DNA of 64,000 bases from Agaricus subrufescens (GCA_029945375.1 CM057058.1:2790001-2854000); one strand, 5' to 3'; positions 34,344 to 46,915 are shown, counted from the stretch's first letter. A program made the numbers and translations. The notes: a model not told the origin generated them from the sequence alone.

Positions 34344-36336
34344 GAATAGTCTGGGGGCAGCCTTTATTGGCGTAATCTGTGCTGCGGCGTAAGTATGAGT
34401 TTCCACCTCGATTGTTGGCTGACGTTCCGGCCTAGGCTCTATGGCGGTATGCCTTTTTATCTGGAGTTTGGAGATTACCTGAAAAAGTAAAATCGAAAGT
34501 ATCGTGCATTCAAACACTTTATTATTTCACTCGCTACCCCAAGGTGGGAAGTCCTTTGAACTAGTCATGAGCCGACAATAACTTTTTGCCGCAGGATGTT
34601 TGGTATATCAAGTCCCTTGTGAGTCGTCAATTCGTTATCCCTGGAAATAACTGGCTTATTGGCCTGGAGGTCGGACTTGTTTGGGTTTTTGACACCGTTC
34701 ACCAATGTCTAATCTGCCATACTGGTTTGTCTGTCAGTACTCGCGAAGGGTATGTAACAACTGACCAGGATCCAGTGTACTTCTATCTCGTTACAAATTT
34801 CAACAACCCAACGGTTCTCGCTGATATGATATGGTTTGTATAGCCCTTCCTATAGTTTAGACCTAAATCATATCAATTGACCCACGTTTCAGGAGTATTC
34901 TTGTAGGAAAATGATTGCTTGACTGTCTAGCCGGTACTAACACCAATCCATTCATATAGCTTGAGGTCCTTTTTAACGTGAGCAATACCTACTTACTTGA
35001 GTCCTCGTCTAAGACCTTGTGTAGGGACTCATCGGTTTCTTGGTTCAAGCGTACGTGGTTCAATGTTTACCTTTTTCGTAGCTAATGCAGGATAACAATT
35101 AGTTTCCTTACCTTGCGAGTCTGGAGACGTAAGTCTCTTGCTTTATTTTCCTTCTTTTTTGTGGCCCGCCGTATGTTGACGGCCATGCGCGGGAATAGTA
35201 AGCAGTAACAACTTGATCATAACGGGAACCATTGTAAGTTCCATGTGGCCCTATGAAGGAAGGAAGGCTGCTGACCGACCGACCAGGCATGCCTAGTCAT
35301 CGCAGAATTCGGTCAGTCCTCTTTTTATTAGAAACAAAAAAATTCTCAAATGGCTTTGTTCCCCACAGGTTGCTCTATTGGTGAATAATTACACAGCCTT
35401 TCATGCTCTGAGATATTGATATGACTCTACAGCATTCACAGTGCAGGCGTAAGTTAGATCCTCCCTCTTGCCTATCATGCGGCTTCTCGAACATGTCACG
35501 CAGCTTACAACTACGCACCTGGGCGGAACTGAAGGTATTAAAGGTAACTTCTTCCGCCTCTTTCTAGAACAATTTATCAAAACTAATGCGGATGTTGAAC
35601 GAAGGGTCTTTCAATAACGGTGAATATTTTGGCCGTAGTACCCGATGTCCTGATTGCGGCATCCCTATTTTTCTTCCTTCAACGTTCCCGGACAGGCTTC
35701 AAGAAGTAGGTCTTATCCGCGAGGACTGCTGACCTTCTGACTAACCGTGTAACAGGTCTGATACCATGATAACTCGGCTTGTACGTATTACGCGATATTA
35801 ATCCGTGCAGTATGCTTACTACAAAATAGATTGTGTTCACGGTTAGTACTGGTGTGTTTACAAGCATATGCGCAATTGCGTCACTTGTGTCGGTGAGCAG
35901 GACACTATTGCATCACCGTAGATAACTCGGTGACCGCATGGACCCAGATCCTTGTCTGGGGAAATACCTTAATTTACGTGGCGTTCTACTTCAGCTTGGG
36001 AAGATGTGCGTTATAACCTTCCGCCGCCGTTTTCAACATTTCACGGACATTACAGTATACAGCAATTCAGTCCTAGCAACACTGAATGCCCGGATTGCCA
36101 TCCGGGGTCTAGGAGAAGACAGCGACGAACTCTCGTTTTCCCTTCAAACAGCTACTAAATCCTGTCAGCCAACCTTCAACACCACATCATTTCTGGTGAA
36201 GATTTTTTTCTCGTTCCAGTATCAACGGACCCATTTATATCCAGAGCAGCGACCAGCAAACATCTCGATCAAAATTGATACCACTCATGAACTGACCAGG
36301 GACCAACGTATGCGAGATCTCGAGGTGAGCAGGTAA
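34344..36336 (+). CDS. DUF6534-family multi-pass membrane protein
   Basis: Seven-helix-like membrane protein of the DUF6534 family, greatly expanded in mushroom-forming fungi and without known function. ATG at 34344 begins MLNSLGAAFIGVICAAALYG. Family landmarks in order are DVWYIKSLV, VGLVWVFDTVHQCLICHT, DPVYFYLVTNFNNP, EVLFNGLIGFLVQA, ISFLTLRVWRLSNNN, SITVNILAVVPDVLIAASLF, RSRTGFKKSDTMITRL and VSTGVFTSICAIASLVS. The C-terminal exon gives AFYFSLGRLYSNSVLATLNA, then a hydrophilic tail. The gene is cut by more than ten short introns, a few flanking exons of only 25-30 nt. The last exon ends near 36336; the exact stop depends on whether a final GT site is used. Confidence 0.82.
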
Positions 36337-36552
36337 ATGACTCATTACATGCATATTGGCAGCCAATGACGACAACCCAGCGCGTCTGCACCGCAAATAC
36401 CCCCTAGGACGACACGATCTCTGCCCTGAGTACGAGTAGTCTATATACCAATCTATGAGGAATGTATTTTAATATGATAGTTTTGATATATGCACGGACC
36501 GTCGGAGTTTGAATTATTGGCGCCTTGGAGGCAATTTCGTCAGGGAACTTTC

Positions 36553-38435
36553 ATGGCTGCGGCGATCCCAGCAGAGGACGTCAGGATGCAATCCCCAAAC
36601 TGGTCCGCCTCTGAAGAACAGTCTCTAGCTGCTGGACCCCCTCATTCCTCCAATACCGGTCCACACAGTCCTGCCCAGGAGCCAGGCAGCCCAGACTACA
36701 ACCGTGCTTCCAGTGCTGGTGACATCAGCTTGTCTGGCAGTAAAAATGCTACTTTTCGGGACTTCTCCCACAAGCAAGTCAAGGTGCTTAGCTTTTCTCT
36801 ATATCTCTCCCTGTTCTTCCACATCGTCTTCCTGTGCGCCCCGTCTTTCTTTCTTCGTTCGGCCATCTCTTTATCTCTGTGTTCGACCGTGCTGTGCTCG
36901 ATTCTGTCGTCTGCCTAATCCTGGGGGGCGTTGTATCTCAGTTTCAGCTTGGGGCGGCTCCCAGTGTCATCACGGTCTTCTACGTTTAATATCTCCGCTG
37001 TGACTGGAACCTGGTGTTTATGCTTCTGTGCTCGCAGCCGAATAAGGTCTACATTGGTGGCCTACCTGAACACACTCAGGAAGCAGATCTACAGAATTGC
37101 TTTGGCAAGATCGGTAACATCATTAACATTGAATTAAAGTATGTCCTCCTTCGCTTGTAACCCGGTTGTATTCCAGTTGTTCATTACTGTATCAATCAAA
37201 AGGGTTGGCTATGGTTTTGTGGTATGTAAAACTTATCCTGACAATTTTACTGTTTGATTTATTTTATTTGTAGGAATTTGACAGTCGCGAGGCCGCCGAA
37301 GAGAGCGTTGCAAAATACAACGAAGGCCATTTTATGGGCAATAAAATCAAAGTTGAGATCTCCCACGGAGGTGGACGTACGGCTAAATTTGCGGGCGATC
37401 CCGGCGCATGTTTTAGATGCGGCCAAATGGGACACTGGGCAAGGTGAGTAGCAAATTTATTAGCGTGCGCCTCTTCTCACCCAGCGTATCAGGGAGTGTT
37501 CTAGTAACAACGGATTGTGAGTTCTTGGGAACCATATGTTTTGACTCAGAGGTGACATTGAGAACTATTCTAGACCATATCAGAGGCACCCTCCACAGCA
37601 TGACTCCCCTTTGATTGACCGAATTCAACGAGACCGCTCGTCTAGGGGCCCTCCACCTCGAGACGACTACAATGCATCTCGTTATCCTCCTCCCGCCAGA
37701 GACCCTCGCTACGATTACCCTGCACCTCCAAGAAGACCGCCGTCTCCTAGAGATTATAGGGACTTTGCCCCTCCTCGTCGTGAATACGACGAATACAGAC
37801 GCGTACCACCATCTCAAGAAAGAGAGAGGTATCCTCCGCCCGATTATCGAGGTCGCTATGGTCCTCCACCTGATCCCGCCTATCGTGGTTACGGCGGGCC
37901 CCCTCCCTTGCCTCCTCCCGCTCCCTATGACAGGTATGACAGACGAGGTGGTGACCGTTTTGGAAATTATCCGCCCCCTCCACCCCCACCCAGAGCTAGG
38001 ACTCCACCTCGTGGGCGAGATGACTACGAAAGGCTGCCTCCAAGGCAAGTCGCTATTCGTGCGGTATCTTGCGGGAGCTAAAACTGCAGCTATATAGGGA
38101 ATATACTGATTTCCGGGGCAGGCCACCGTCTCCACATCGCTACTCTGATTTTAATAGACCCTCGGAACCTCCAGGGAGATTCAGGTAATTTTTTTGTCTC
38201 TAATACAAAATTGTCATTTTAATATAGATCAACTTCAAGGCACCATTCCGAAAGTCCTTCTCGCCCTCACAATCGCCCTCCTTACGACTACCCTTCCAAT
38301 GGGTATGGTAATGGTCCAAGCCTCGCTACCAATGCCGGCCCTCCACCTTTGCCTCGTGGAAATTCTCGCGATTATCCTCCCCCACGCAATGGTCGGGATC
38401 TTCCGGAGCCTGGGGGTAACTTTCGACGGCCATAG
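36553..38435 (+). CDS. RNA-binding protein with RRM and zinc knuckle (RSZ-like SR protein)
   Basis: Probable pre-mRNA splicing or mRNA-handling factor of the SR type, in the nucleus. The start chosen is ATG at 36553 (MAAAIPAEDVRMQSPNW); an in-frame ATG at 36490 is an alternative. After a Ser-rich N-terminus the RRM reads KVYIGGLPEHTQEADLQNCF (RNP2 VYIGGL) and VGYGFVEFDSREAAEESVA (RNP1 GYGFVEF). A CCHC zinc knuckle follows directly: CFRCGQMGHWAREC, split by an intron before the last Glu-Cys. The remainder is an Arg/Pro/Tyr/Asp-rich low-complexity tail (RDPRYDYPAPPRRPPSPRDY, GPPPLPPPAPYDRYDRRGGD). It ends DLPEPGGNFRRP at 38435. Plant RSZ proteins share this order. Confidence 0.87.
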
Positions 38436-39983
38436 GGATAAAGAGTCAGCTCTGTCTTTGTCGATGGTACTGGCAACGTTACGCCCGATTCTCTGTTACT
38501 GTCGACTGGGCCTCGAAATGCTACACGTGGTCTACCTGACTACATCATTCTGTCTTGGCTATAACATTGGAATAGTAATCTTATATCCGTACTTTGCGTT
38601 TGTGCTATTGACTGGATAAGGGGAGTATCTACTAGCTGCTAGTGTTGTGGTTGAAAGCTATATCCTTACTATCGCTATACATGCTATTTCTTTTTTGAAA
38701 ATTTTTGTGTGAACGTAAGAAGCCCCTTTTACTGTCTTTGAACCATAGTTTGCGGGTGTTTCTCTTATCTGCGGCGCAGGCACTATCTTTTCAAGTGATT
38801 GTTCCAAGCACATCGTTTAGTATAGTATTGACACATTGGTTGGAAGGTTGCAACTCATGGCCGTCGCCGGAGATAATTGTGGCACAAACGGAATCTAGGG
38901 TACGACTGTTACTTCAGAATAAGAGGTATCGATCGAATGACTCGTCTGCTGATATGCGTGTGGCGCTTCACCACCTTTCTTTTCAGCCTTTCGCTGCTCA
39001 GAAAATTCGGGCGACTAGGATTCTCCAGTAGTCCGGGAGCTATATATATCAATTATCGGTAAGGAAAACTCGTTTCGTATTTTTCTACGATTCACACTTT
39101 CCGGTCAATAGTGTACATCCTACTTCTTATGATATTGAACTCTCGAAAGAGACCAATGGGGAGGATCCTGAGAGTTGCAAGGACAGGTCCCCTAAGAATC
39201 TTTGGCGCTTTCGTACAGCGGGGTCGGTATTTTCCGACGCCATTGACACTTGTAATTCCAAATCGTACGCGTCCGATCCTTACCTCTCATTCTGATCCTC
39301 TCCATGTCATCTTGAAATGGCCCGAAAGGAAAGGAAAGGCGTCGTCCGACTTGCGACGAGTCCTAGAGCATCGGCGTCCATCGGTGTCCATCGGTCTAAA
39401 TAAGTAGGGAAAAAGCCTAAAGTACAGGGTCAGGATCATGACTCTGCGATTCTCATCCAATGACACAACAACTTGCGCCTCGTGTCGAGGCTTCTTGCAG
39501 ATCAAACGTACAGTGGAATGACCTGGAATGACCTTCGCCTCGACACATTTCCTGCAAGGATCTTGTATCTGGCATGACTGTCAGTGGAGCCAGCAGCCAG
39601 ATTCGCTAGACATCTCCGGCCGCACGTTTGGCAAAATGAATGACCATCGACCGACGGGATCCCCTGGGACCTGAACATGTCTACTATTCATATCGTTCCC
39701 TTCATACCTCGACCACGCCACCCGTGCAGACTTGGATCTCCGCAGATTCTGTCCGATGGCTTTGATAACTGTCGTTGCCTCGTGGTCTAAAATCTGACCC
39801 ACATCGAGAAATGACCGCGGACTTCGACGGCGGTGCAATAGGAATCAAAGAGAAGCGCAAATTTCTGCAAAGTACCTTTTCGGGCTTGATCCTACTGCAC
39901 TTAAGGTTCTCTTGAGATTTAAAAGCGCCCACGAAAGCCAATTCGCCACTTTCGCCGACGCCCTCTCTCCTTTCGCTTCAGCT
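38436..39983. other. Gene-poor gap of about 1.5 kb
   Basis: The longest gap in the window, between the RNA-binding protein and the P450. Open frames at 39111-39407 and on the other strand at 39287-39505 and 39581-39838 look random, with no family resemblance and no good start. A short perfect inverted repeat lies at 39477-39491. The 3' UTR of the upstream gene and the P450 promoter must lie here. Confidence 0.5.
39477..39491. repeat. Short perfect inverted repeat upstream of the P450
   Basis: Six-base arms GCCTCG and CGAGGC surround a 3-base centre. Part of the motif recurs about 45 bases further on (GCCTCGACAC). It could be a transcription-factor site; position relative to the P450 start (about 490 bases) is compatible with a promoter element, nothing more. 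Confidence 0.3.
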
Positions 39984-42042
39984 ATGCCCGGCTATATATT
40001 ACTTCTAGACTTTATACTCGCCCTACTCGGTCTGCTCATTTTTTATTCATTATTTTTCAAGAAATCCCCTTTGTCTCTCCCGCCTGGTCCACCGGGCTTA
40101 CCACTTGTTGGAAATATACTCGATATGCCTATGGAATTGGAATGGCTAACATTTTCTCGATGGGGTGAACAATATGGTAGGTCCTCGTTGTCCTGTATCC
40201 CTCCTCGGTAGCGTCTCCAGGCTAATGACCACCCGACATAGGCGATATTTGCTCTGTTACCGTGCTAGGGCAACCCTTCGTCATAATAAACTCTGCTGAG
40301 GTGGCAGCAGATATGTTAGACAAGAAGGGTACTATATATTCGGATCGTCCAACCCTCCAAATGGCTGGTGAGCTTGTGGGCTGGAGGGACACACTCGTGC
40401 TCCTCCCCTATGGCGACCGTTTCCGCCGCTACAGACGGTTCTTTCACAAGCTTATTGGTAGTGTTGCTGCGATGAAGCAGTTCCATCCTGTTGAAGAAGC
40501 AGAAGCTCGAAGATTTATCTGCCAGGTACTGGACAACCCCAACAAGCTTTCTGCACACATCCGGAGGTACGTTCCTGGCATAAACGAATGTTTTGCACTC
40601 ATTAGCGTTTATCTAGGACTGTTGGCGCGACTATTCTGCGTATTACTTATGGGTACGAGGTTCAAGAATCGAAAGACCCGCTCGTGCAGTTGGCGGATCA
40701 GGCAACTGAACAATTTTCCCTGGCGACGGCTCCGGGCGGATTTCTCGTAGATCTTATCCCGGCATGTGAGCCAATTCAGTCTTCTAGATTTGAAGTTTCT
40801 AACCGACTTCTATCGAAGTGCGCCACATCCCTCTTTGGTTTCCAGGTGCGGGGTTTCGCCACAAAGCGCTTGCCTGGGGATCAACCTTATGCGATATGGT
40901 CGGCCGGCCGTATGAGTTTGTCAAGGAACAAATGGTAGGTCAATACGCGCTCTACGACTGTATAGTATATTAATGTTCGTTTCTTGCGTGGTAGGCTGCT
41001 GGAACAGCTACAACATCATTCACCTCTACTTTATTGGAGAACAAACAACTCAACCACCAGGATGAAATGGATATATGTTGGAGTGCCGCCAGCATGTATT
41101 CTGGAGCATCTGATACGGTAAACAATTGTTTTCACAAAGTCAACCAACAGCTAACAGCCAAGTACCTCACAGACTGTTTCTGCAGTGTATTCATTCTTTT
41201 TGGCTATGACGCTCTATCCGCGAGTTGCCAAACGTGCAAAGATGGAGTTGGACGAAGTTGTGGGCACAAACAGACTCCCCACTTTCGAAGACCGCGACTC
41301 CCTGCCTTACATCAATGCGCTAGTGAAAGAAGTCTTTCGGTGGTACACGGTCACACCTCTGGGTATGCGGCTTGTATTGTCATTGATGCATGACGGTCGT
41401 TCATGTCTTCATAGCTGTGCCTCACCGCTCGACTCGAGATGACGTACATGAAGGCTACTTTATCCCCAAGGGAACCCTGGTTATTCCCAATATCTGGTAG
41501 GAATTGACCATCCTCTGATTTTCCTTTATCAATTCGCTTTTGCACCAGGAAATTTACACATGACCCGCGGATTTATAGCAAACCGGACGAATTTCGGCCG
41601 GAAAGATTTCTTGCTGCTGAGAACGGAGGAATTGTGGAACGGGATCCCAGGGACCTCTGTTTTGGTTTTGGAAGAAGGTTAGTGAGGCTCGAATTTGTAG
41701 GATACCCCCAGCTAATAATAGTTCACAGAGTATGCCCGGGTCGGTATTCATTAATGGTGGTTATGCTGGCAGCTTCTCATATGCATCTAGGCATCCACTT
41801 CGCAGACGCTTCGGTTTTCATTCTTTGTGCTATGTCCCTAGCTGCCTTGGACATCGAGAAGCAGATAATTGATGGTGTGGCAATTGAACCTCTCTTTGAA
41901 TATTCAACAGGAACCATAAGGTAAGGCTCGCCAGTCTTTGAAATTGCTTTTCAATAACGCTGCACGTAGTCGTCCAAAAACATTCCAATGCTCTATTAAG
42001 CCGTGGAATGCAGGGGTCATATCGTTGTTGCGGGATGAGTAA
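39984..42042 (+). CDS. Cytochrome P450 monooxygenase
   Basis: Heme-thiolate monooxygenase, ER-anchored, of the type used in fungal secondary metabolism or xenobiotic oxidation. ATG at 39984 begins [20 protein letters not shown], the membrane anchor, followed by the proline hinge [13 protein letters not shown]. The I-helix region is [12 protein letters not shown], the K-helix ExxR is VKEVFRW, the PERF-type segment is FRPERF and the heme loop is FGFGRRVCPGR with the Cys ligand. An intron after LIPA joins to [13 protein letters not shown], restoring the family sequence. The last exon ends LLRDE at 42042. About nine introns; all key residues are present, so it should be functional. The substrate cannot be told. 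Confidence 0.95.
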
Positions 42043-42172
42043 TAGTATATTATTTATGTGATGCGGGCAGTAGCCAGATTTATCTATATATCTTCCCCTC
42101 TTGGTCTGCTTTGCTTCTTTTTGTGTGTGTTATATGTATTGTTTAAATAAATTCCTACACTTTTCGGAGCTC

Positions 42173-42994
42173 TTAACTATCATCGACATCCATACTGTCA
42201 GGGTCTAGTTCTCGTCCGGCCTTTTCCCGATGTCCTGAGGGAATTGGCGCCGAAGAGTCACCTCCGTTCGAACTTTCGGGAGCAGGTGATCGGATGCCAG
42301 ATCCACCAGAAGCCCGAGCTTGTGTGTCTGCTTCCTTGGGAGAGGGACAACGGGCCTTCTTTTCATCAATACTGTTGCCAGGTAAAACCGGTCCTGGAGG
42401 AGGATCCTGTGATTTGGTTGGCTCGGGAGCCTTTGCTAGAGGGAATATCGATGAAATTGGTAGTCAACGGTATCAAAGAACACACCCTTGACTGTGATAC
42501 CCTGATCTTTGAGAATCTTCTCCAAAGAAAGATTAATTCTCGCTGAGAGCGCGGAGTCACTGAGCATAGGAAGCTCGGACGTCGAGCTCTCTACAATTGG
42601 GGATCTTGTAAACTCAGTCGGAGAAAAAAGAGGAATGGGGCGAGAGGCTCAACAGACTTGTCTAATTCTTGCATTAGCTCACGTTGAATGAATTCTTGTG
42701 GCATATAGAGCAAGTTGTGATCGTTTGTTAGCCGTTGGCGAGCTACACTTTCGACGCGTGATTTGAGTTCGTTCAACCCATCCTTTGATTGTTGTGAGAT
42801 GCATTTTGATCGTCAGTATAGCTACCGAACGCACGCTTTCTTGAAATTGGGCGAAAAGTTCTCTACGTATACGTTCGAACTCGCCGGACTTTTTGAACCT
42901 AGAGACGAGGAGGAAGGCGTCAAGCTAGGGTGGATGGAGAAGCAAGTGCCACTATGTACTCTTCAACAAGTTTGTTTGAGTTGATCGCAGACAT
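42173..42994 (-). CDS. SHG1: COMPASS complex subunit Shg1 (BOD1/SHG1 domain)
   Basis: Small subunit of the Set1/COMPASS histone H3K4 methyltransferase. ATG at 42994 begins MSAINSNKLVEE and splices in phase to FKKSGEFERIRRELFAQFQE, the SHG1/BOD1 signature. The domain goes on with DGLNELKSRVESVARQRLTN and MPQEFIQRELMQELDK. Further exons give LSARINLSLEKILKDQGITV and then a disordered, Pro/Ser/Gly-rich tail ending DPDSMDVDDS, a common nuclear-protein ending. Introns after KLVEE, FQES, ELDK and ITVK all keep phase. It diverges from HEM12 across only 113 bases. Confidence 0.83.
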
Positions 42995-43107
42995 AGCTCG
43001 GAGACCTCAAGTCAGGTTCAGTGTAAAGATGCCAGGATACCGTGAGAACATGGAATACGTTGATAAGATGCTTGACATACCCCGCCCTCCTACCCAGCTT
43101 GCAAGAG

Positions 43108-44377
43108 ATGACGACGACCTTTCCTCATCTCAAAAATGACCTTATTTTACGCGCGGCTCGAGGTATAACCAGTCCAAAACCCTTGGCCTCACTAGTTGAT
43201 ACTGGAAAACAGGGGAGGAAACCGAGCGCGCACCTGTCTGGGTCATGCGTCAAGCGGGACGGTACTTGCCAGGTATGTTGTGCATTGAATCTACTACTAG
43301 TGCTCGTATTCTAACCGTATACTCGCCTACGTTCTTCTGACTACATAGAGTTCAGAAAGGTTCGGCAATCGCATGAGTTCTTCGAAGTCTGCCGATCACC
43401 AGAACTCGCCACGGAGGTCACAATCCAACCGATCGACCGATACGCAGGCCTCCTTGACGCTGCTATAATCTTCAGCGACATACTTGTAGTCCCCCAAGCA
43501 ATGGGGATGGAAGTTCAGATGATCCCGGGGCCACACTTCCCCGACCCCCTTGTTACGCCCGACGACGTAAAGAAATTACCAGCTGTCGTTGACGTCAACA
43601 AGGAACTCGGTTATGTCTTCGAAGCGCTCAAGCGTACGAGGATGGAACTCAATGGCAGGGTTCCATTGTTTGGATTCTGTGGTGCTCCATGGACACTCTT
43701 CGCGTACATGATTGAAGGCGGAGGGAGTAAAACGTTTGAGAAAGCGAAAACATGGCTCTTCAGGTATCCTGAGGAGTCCAAGGCTCTACTTTTGAGGATT
43801 GCGAAGGTATGCGTCGATTACGTCGTAGGCCAAATCAAAGCAGGTGCACAGGTACGGGGGTCTAGATTGTCGTACGCTCTCCGGACTAATTGGTATTCTT
43901 CTTCTCTAGCTTGTGCAAATATTCGATTCGTGGGCAGACGAGTTGTCAACTCACGACTTTACGCTATTCTCTTTCCCGACTCTCCAGTACATTTCTCAAA
44001 ACGTTCGTAGTCGCCTGGCCGCAGAGAACATTCCTGCTGTGCCAATGATCTGCTTTGCCAAGGGTGCCAATCTTTCCCTCGGACTTCTTGCGGAGCATGG
44101 CGGATACGACGTTCTTGGTCTTGACTGGCACATTGACCCAGCGGAGGCCCGAAAGATTGTTGGCAATAAGGTTGCTCTCCAGGGTAATATGGACCCTGGA
44201 GTTCTCCACGGAGGTAGAGATGCTATCGAGAGCGCTGTCAAGCGTATGGCTGAGGGATTTAAGTCTGGCAAGGGGGGCTGGATTGCGAATCTAGGCCACG
44301 GCATCACACCCGGTGTTGACCCGGAGGACCTTCGTTGGTTTTTAGAATGTGTTCACAAATATTCAGCAAGATCTTGA
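43108..44377 (+). CDS. HEM12: Uroporphyrinogen decarboxylase
   Basis: Decarboxylates uroporphyrinogen III to coproporphyrinogen III in cytosolic heme synthesis. ATG at 43108 begins MTTTFPHLKNDLILRAARG and splices to EETERAPVWVMRQAGRYLPE, the first family signature with the substrate-binding Arg. The catalytic Asp lies in IIFSDILVVPQAMG, the second signature is GFCGAPWTLFAYMIEGGGS, and the C-terminal His is in NLGHGITPGVDPEDL. Three introns, the last after KAGAQ. The length of about 365 residues is normal. It shares a short divergent promoter with SHG1. Confidence 0.97.
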
Positions 44378-44627
44378 TTTCTTGCTGTGAAAAAATTCAA
44401 GCAATGTAGAATACCGCGGGTACGATAATCAAATATATATGACTGCGTACTTGTAGCGGAACGCATGCGATACTACATTGAGATTTCGTAAGATTGTAAC
44501 TGTAGAACGTTGAACAGATGAGGACAATTGGCAGGTGGAGGAAGAGGGGTAATTGCTCATGAAAACAGGAAATCAAAGAATGGTGACTCGAGGGAACACA
44601 GTATAACCAAAAAAGAAGGAACAAGGT

Positions 44628-46826
44628 TCAGGCTACAACATCAGCGTTGCTGAAACTACTTCGGCGCCGCCTAACACTTCTGAGATTCGGTCGTTCGGTT
44701 TTATGCGATGTGTTGACAACGGCAGTGTTATTTACCCAACCAACCGGCACAGCACCTGTTGATTTCAGTGGGTTAGCTGTCCCGGTGACTTCACTCAATG
44801 ATGAAGTATGATGAGGCCGTTTGGAAGGTACGAGGGTAGGGAGGCGGGAGGCTATCGGGGAAGGGGGATTGCGGGTAGAAGCTTGTTTGGTGGTGGTGGT
44901 GGTTGCTGCAGCTCGCGCCGCACCAGTTGTTTTTGTTGTGGCGAGTCGGGGGATTTTGTTCGGTCCCTGTTTTGTACTGGCTCCTTTAGACGGTGATTCT
45001 GGCACCGTTGTTGTTGCTACCGTCCCGGCCCGACGTATATTTGCAGCACCAGCTGTAGATCGTGTAACGCGTGTAGGCCGCTGCTCTGATGCGGTGACAC
45101 CACGAGCAGGTGCTTTGGGCACCGTTTTAGACCTATTGCGCGTGGTTGGTGCCTTCAAGGCAGGGAGCGCGTCATTTTCCTCCTCCTCTTCTGTTTCTTC
45201 TACCAATCTCTTTGCTTTAGGAGTTTTCCGAGGTTGTCCAGGGGGTGCAATTGACTTAGCCTTCGCAGTCGCTGTAGCGACATGCCGACTAGGAGTGACG
45301 GGAGGTAATGACACAGTATTCATCGGTGGTGTGGCTGGCCGTGCGTCCATTTCCTCATCGGTGTCGGCGGGTGGTGTCGCCGGTGTAACAAGTGCGGCCG
45401 GTGGTTTCATGGCAGCAGCCTGTTGCTTCTTCAGTTCATCTGCTGCGGCCCACTTGACCCATTCTAGCTGTTTGAGGTACATGTATTGTTGCTGGGGTCC
45501 TACCACACTCCCCGGCCGCACAATACGCATGAATGCGATCACTTCATTGGCTGTAAATCCGTATTTCCAGATGAGATACGCGCCGATGAGAGTCCCGGTC
45601 CTTCCAAGGCCAGCTTTACACTATCAAAATTATGAGGAAACTATAATCTTCAAGATAAGAATGTTGACTTACATGAACAGCAACCACTCCTCCGTTTTCG
45701 ATCACGCGGTCTGCTACATCTATAAACGTCCGAACGATCTCGTCAGTTGGGTTTGTTCCGTCATCAAAGTAAAGTTCCATGTGATCGATGCCACGGTCTA
45801 AGAAGGTATTTCGATCGTAAAGTTCAGTGTTGAGGCGCACGACCAACTTAATATTGCGCTTTTCAAAGTAATCCAAACAGTTAAGGTAGGGCGTCGGTAA
45901 TTTGCGTTGTAAAGCAAGGTCTTTTGCATGAGCGGAGGGAGATCCCAAAATAGATCCAGCTGCGGCGGATCTACCTTCTTTTGCTTCCTTCTCGCGTTTG
46001 ATCCAGTTAGTATCAACAGGAGATGCAAACGCGATGAAGTTCGGCGTTATCCAGTTCCAATCCCCATTCTCGACCTTCTCGTAATATTCATAGTCCTCAA
46101 CACTAAATTCGTTCATGTCACAGAGTCCATTTTGCATCGCCTTCCACACGCCCCAGAGGCAGTCCTGGATATTGAGGTTGAAGTCGGAGGGTCCCCGTCC
46201 TGCATCCCTGAATGGCATGAATTCTAATTCTGCAATTGGATGGAACGCCTCCCACGGGGCACGGCGTTGCACGATCATCTAGGGAATGGCGAATTAAGAA
46301 GGTCATGGAATTCTGGAATCAAAAGATTTACTCACGACGTAGAGGGCCATGAGTAGGGCAGCGTTAGCCTTCTTACGGGGATCATCAGACGCGTAGAGAA
46401 CTAGCCGGTGCTGGCTTAGATCCTTATCCTTGAGTCGCACACGTGAGGAACACGAGGTGACAGTGTTGCGACAGAGGCCATACCTCGAGCAGCTCGTGGA
46501 TGTAGATACATGCTTTGTAGACCATGGCGATGTTTAGAGGGCCCCAGTCCTGGAAGAAAGAGAGATAAAGGAGCTGGTCGTCGATGGTGAAGTAGAAGTA
46601 GGTGGTGTTGTCGTCGGGGGAAGCAGAGGGGCCGCCTCTTGGACATGAGCGAATGCGGGGCTGATTTCCTGGATCAGCGGCGAGACGGTTGAGGAGTTCG
46701 GGCTTGGGGGAAGGGTGGGGAAAGGTGGTGAAGTAGAGCCTGGGATGAGGTCAGTATGGGACAGGCAGGGAGGACGAGCGAATACCTGTCGCTGAAGTGA
46801 CACAGAGGTTCGCATTTGGGCGCCAT
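44628..46826 (-). CDS. CDC14: Dual-specificity phosphatase Cdc14
   Basis: Phosphatase that reverses CDK phosphorylation and drives mitotic exit and cytokinesis. ATG at 46826 begins MAPKCEPLCHFSD and joins in phase to RLYFTTFPHPSPKPELLNR. The N-terminal domain includes FYFTIDDQLLYLSFFQDWGP and HRLVLYASDDPRKKANAALL. The catalytic domain has YLNCLDYFEKRNIKLVVRLN, ELYFDDGTNPTDEIV and the active-site loop HCKAGLGRTG (CX5R), split by an intron right after the His. The WKYGFTANEVIAFMRIVRPG segment is typical. A basic, Ala/Thr/Pro-rich C-terminal tail of about 250 residues is probably disordered and regulatory. A CACGTG lies about 85 bases upstream of the start. Confidence 0.96.
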
Positions 46827-46909
46827 CCGGAACGCGGCAGCGGCAGAGAGACGCGTGGGGGATGGAGGGAAAGAACAAGCAGCAGGGCAGCAGCAGCGGC
46901 ATTCGCGGG

Positions 46910-46915
46910 CACGTG
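46910..46915. promoter_or_regulatory. E-box (CACGTG) upstream of CDC14
   Basis: A perfect CACGTG palindrome lies 84 bases upstream of the CDC14 start codon in a Gln-codon-like CAG-rich stretch. Function inferred only. Confidence 0.3.

Noticed and set aside
39111..39838. Short open frames on both strands upstream of the P450
   Set aside because: Composition looks random, no family match and no consistent splice-joined protein.
44821..45801. 326-codon + strand open frame
   Set aside because: It is antisense to the CDC14 tail and catalytic exon; Ala/Val/Gly-rich composition comes from the complement of the low-complexity tail.
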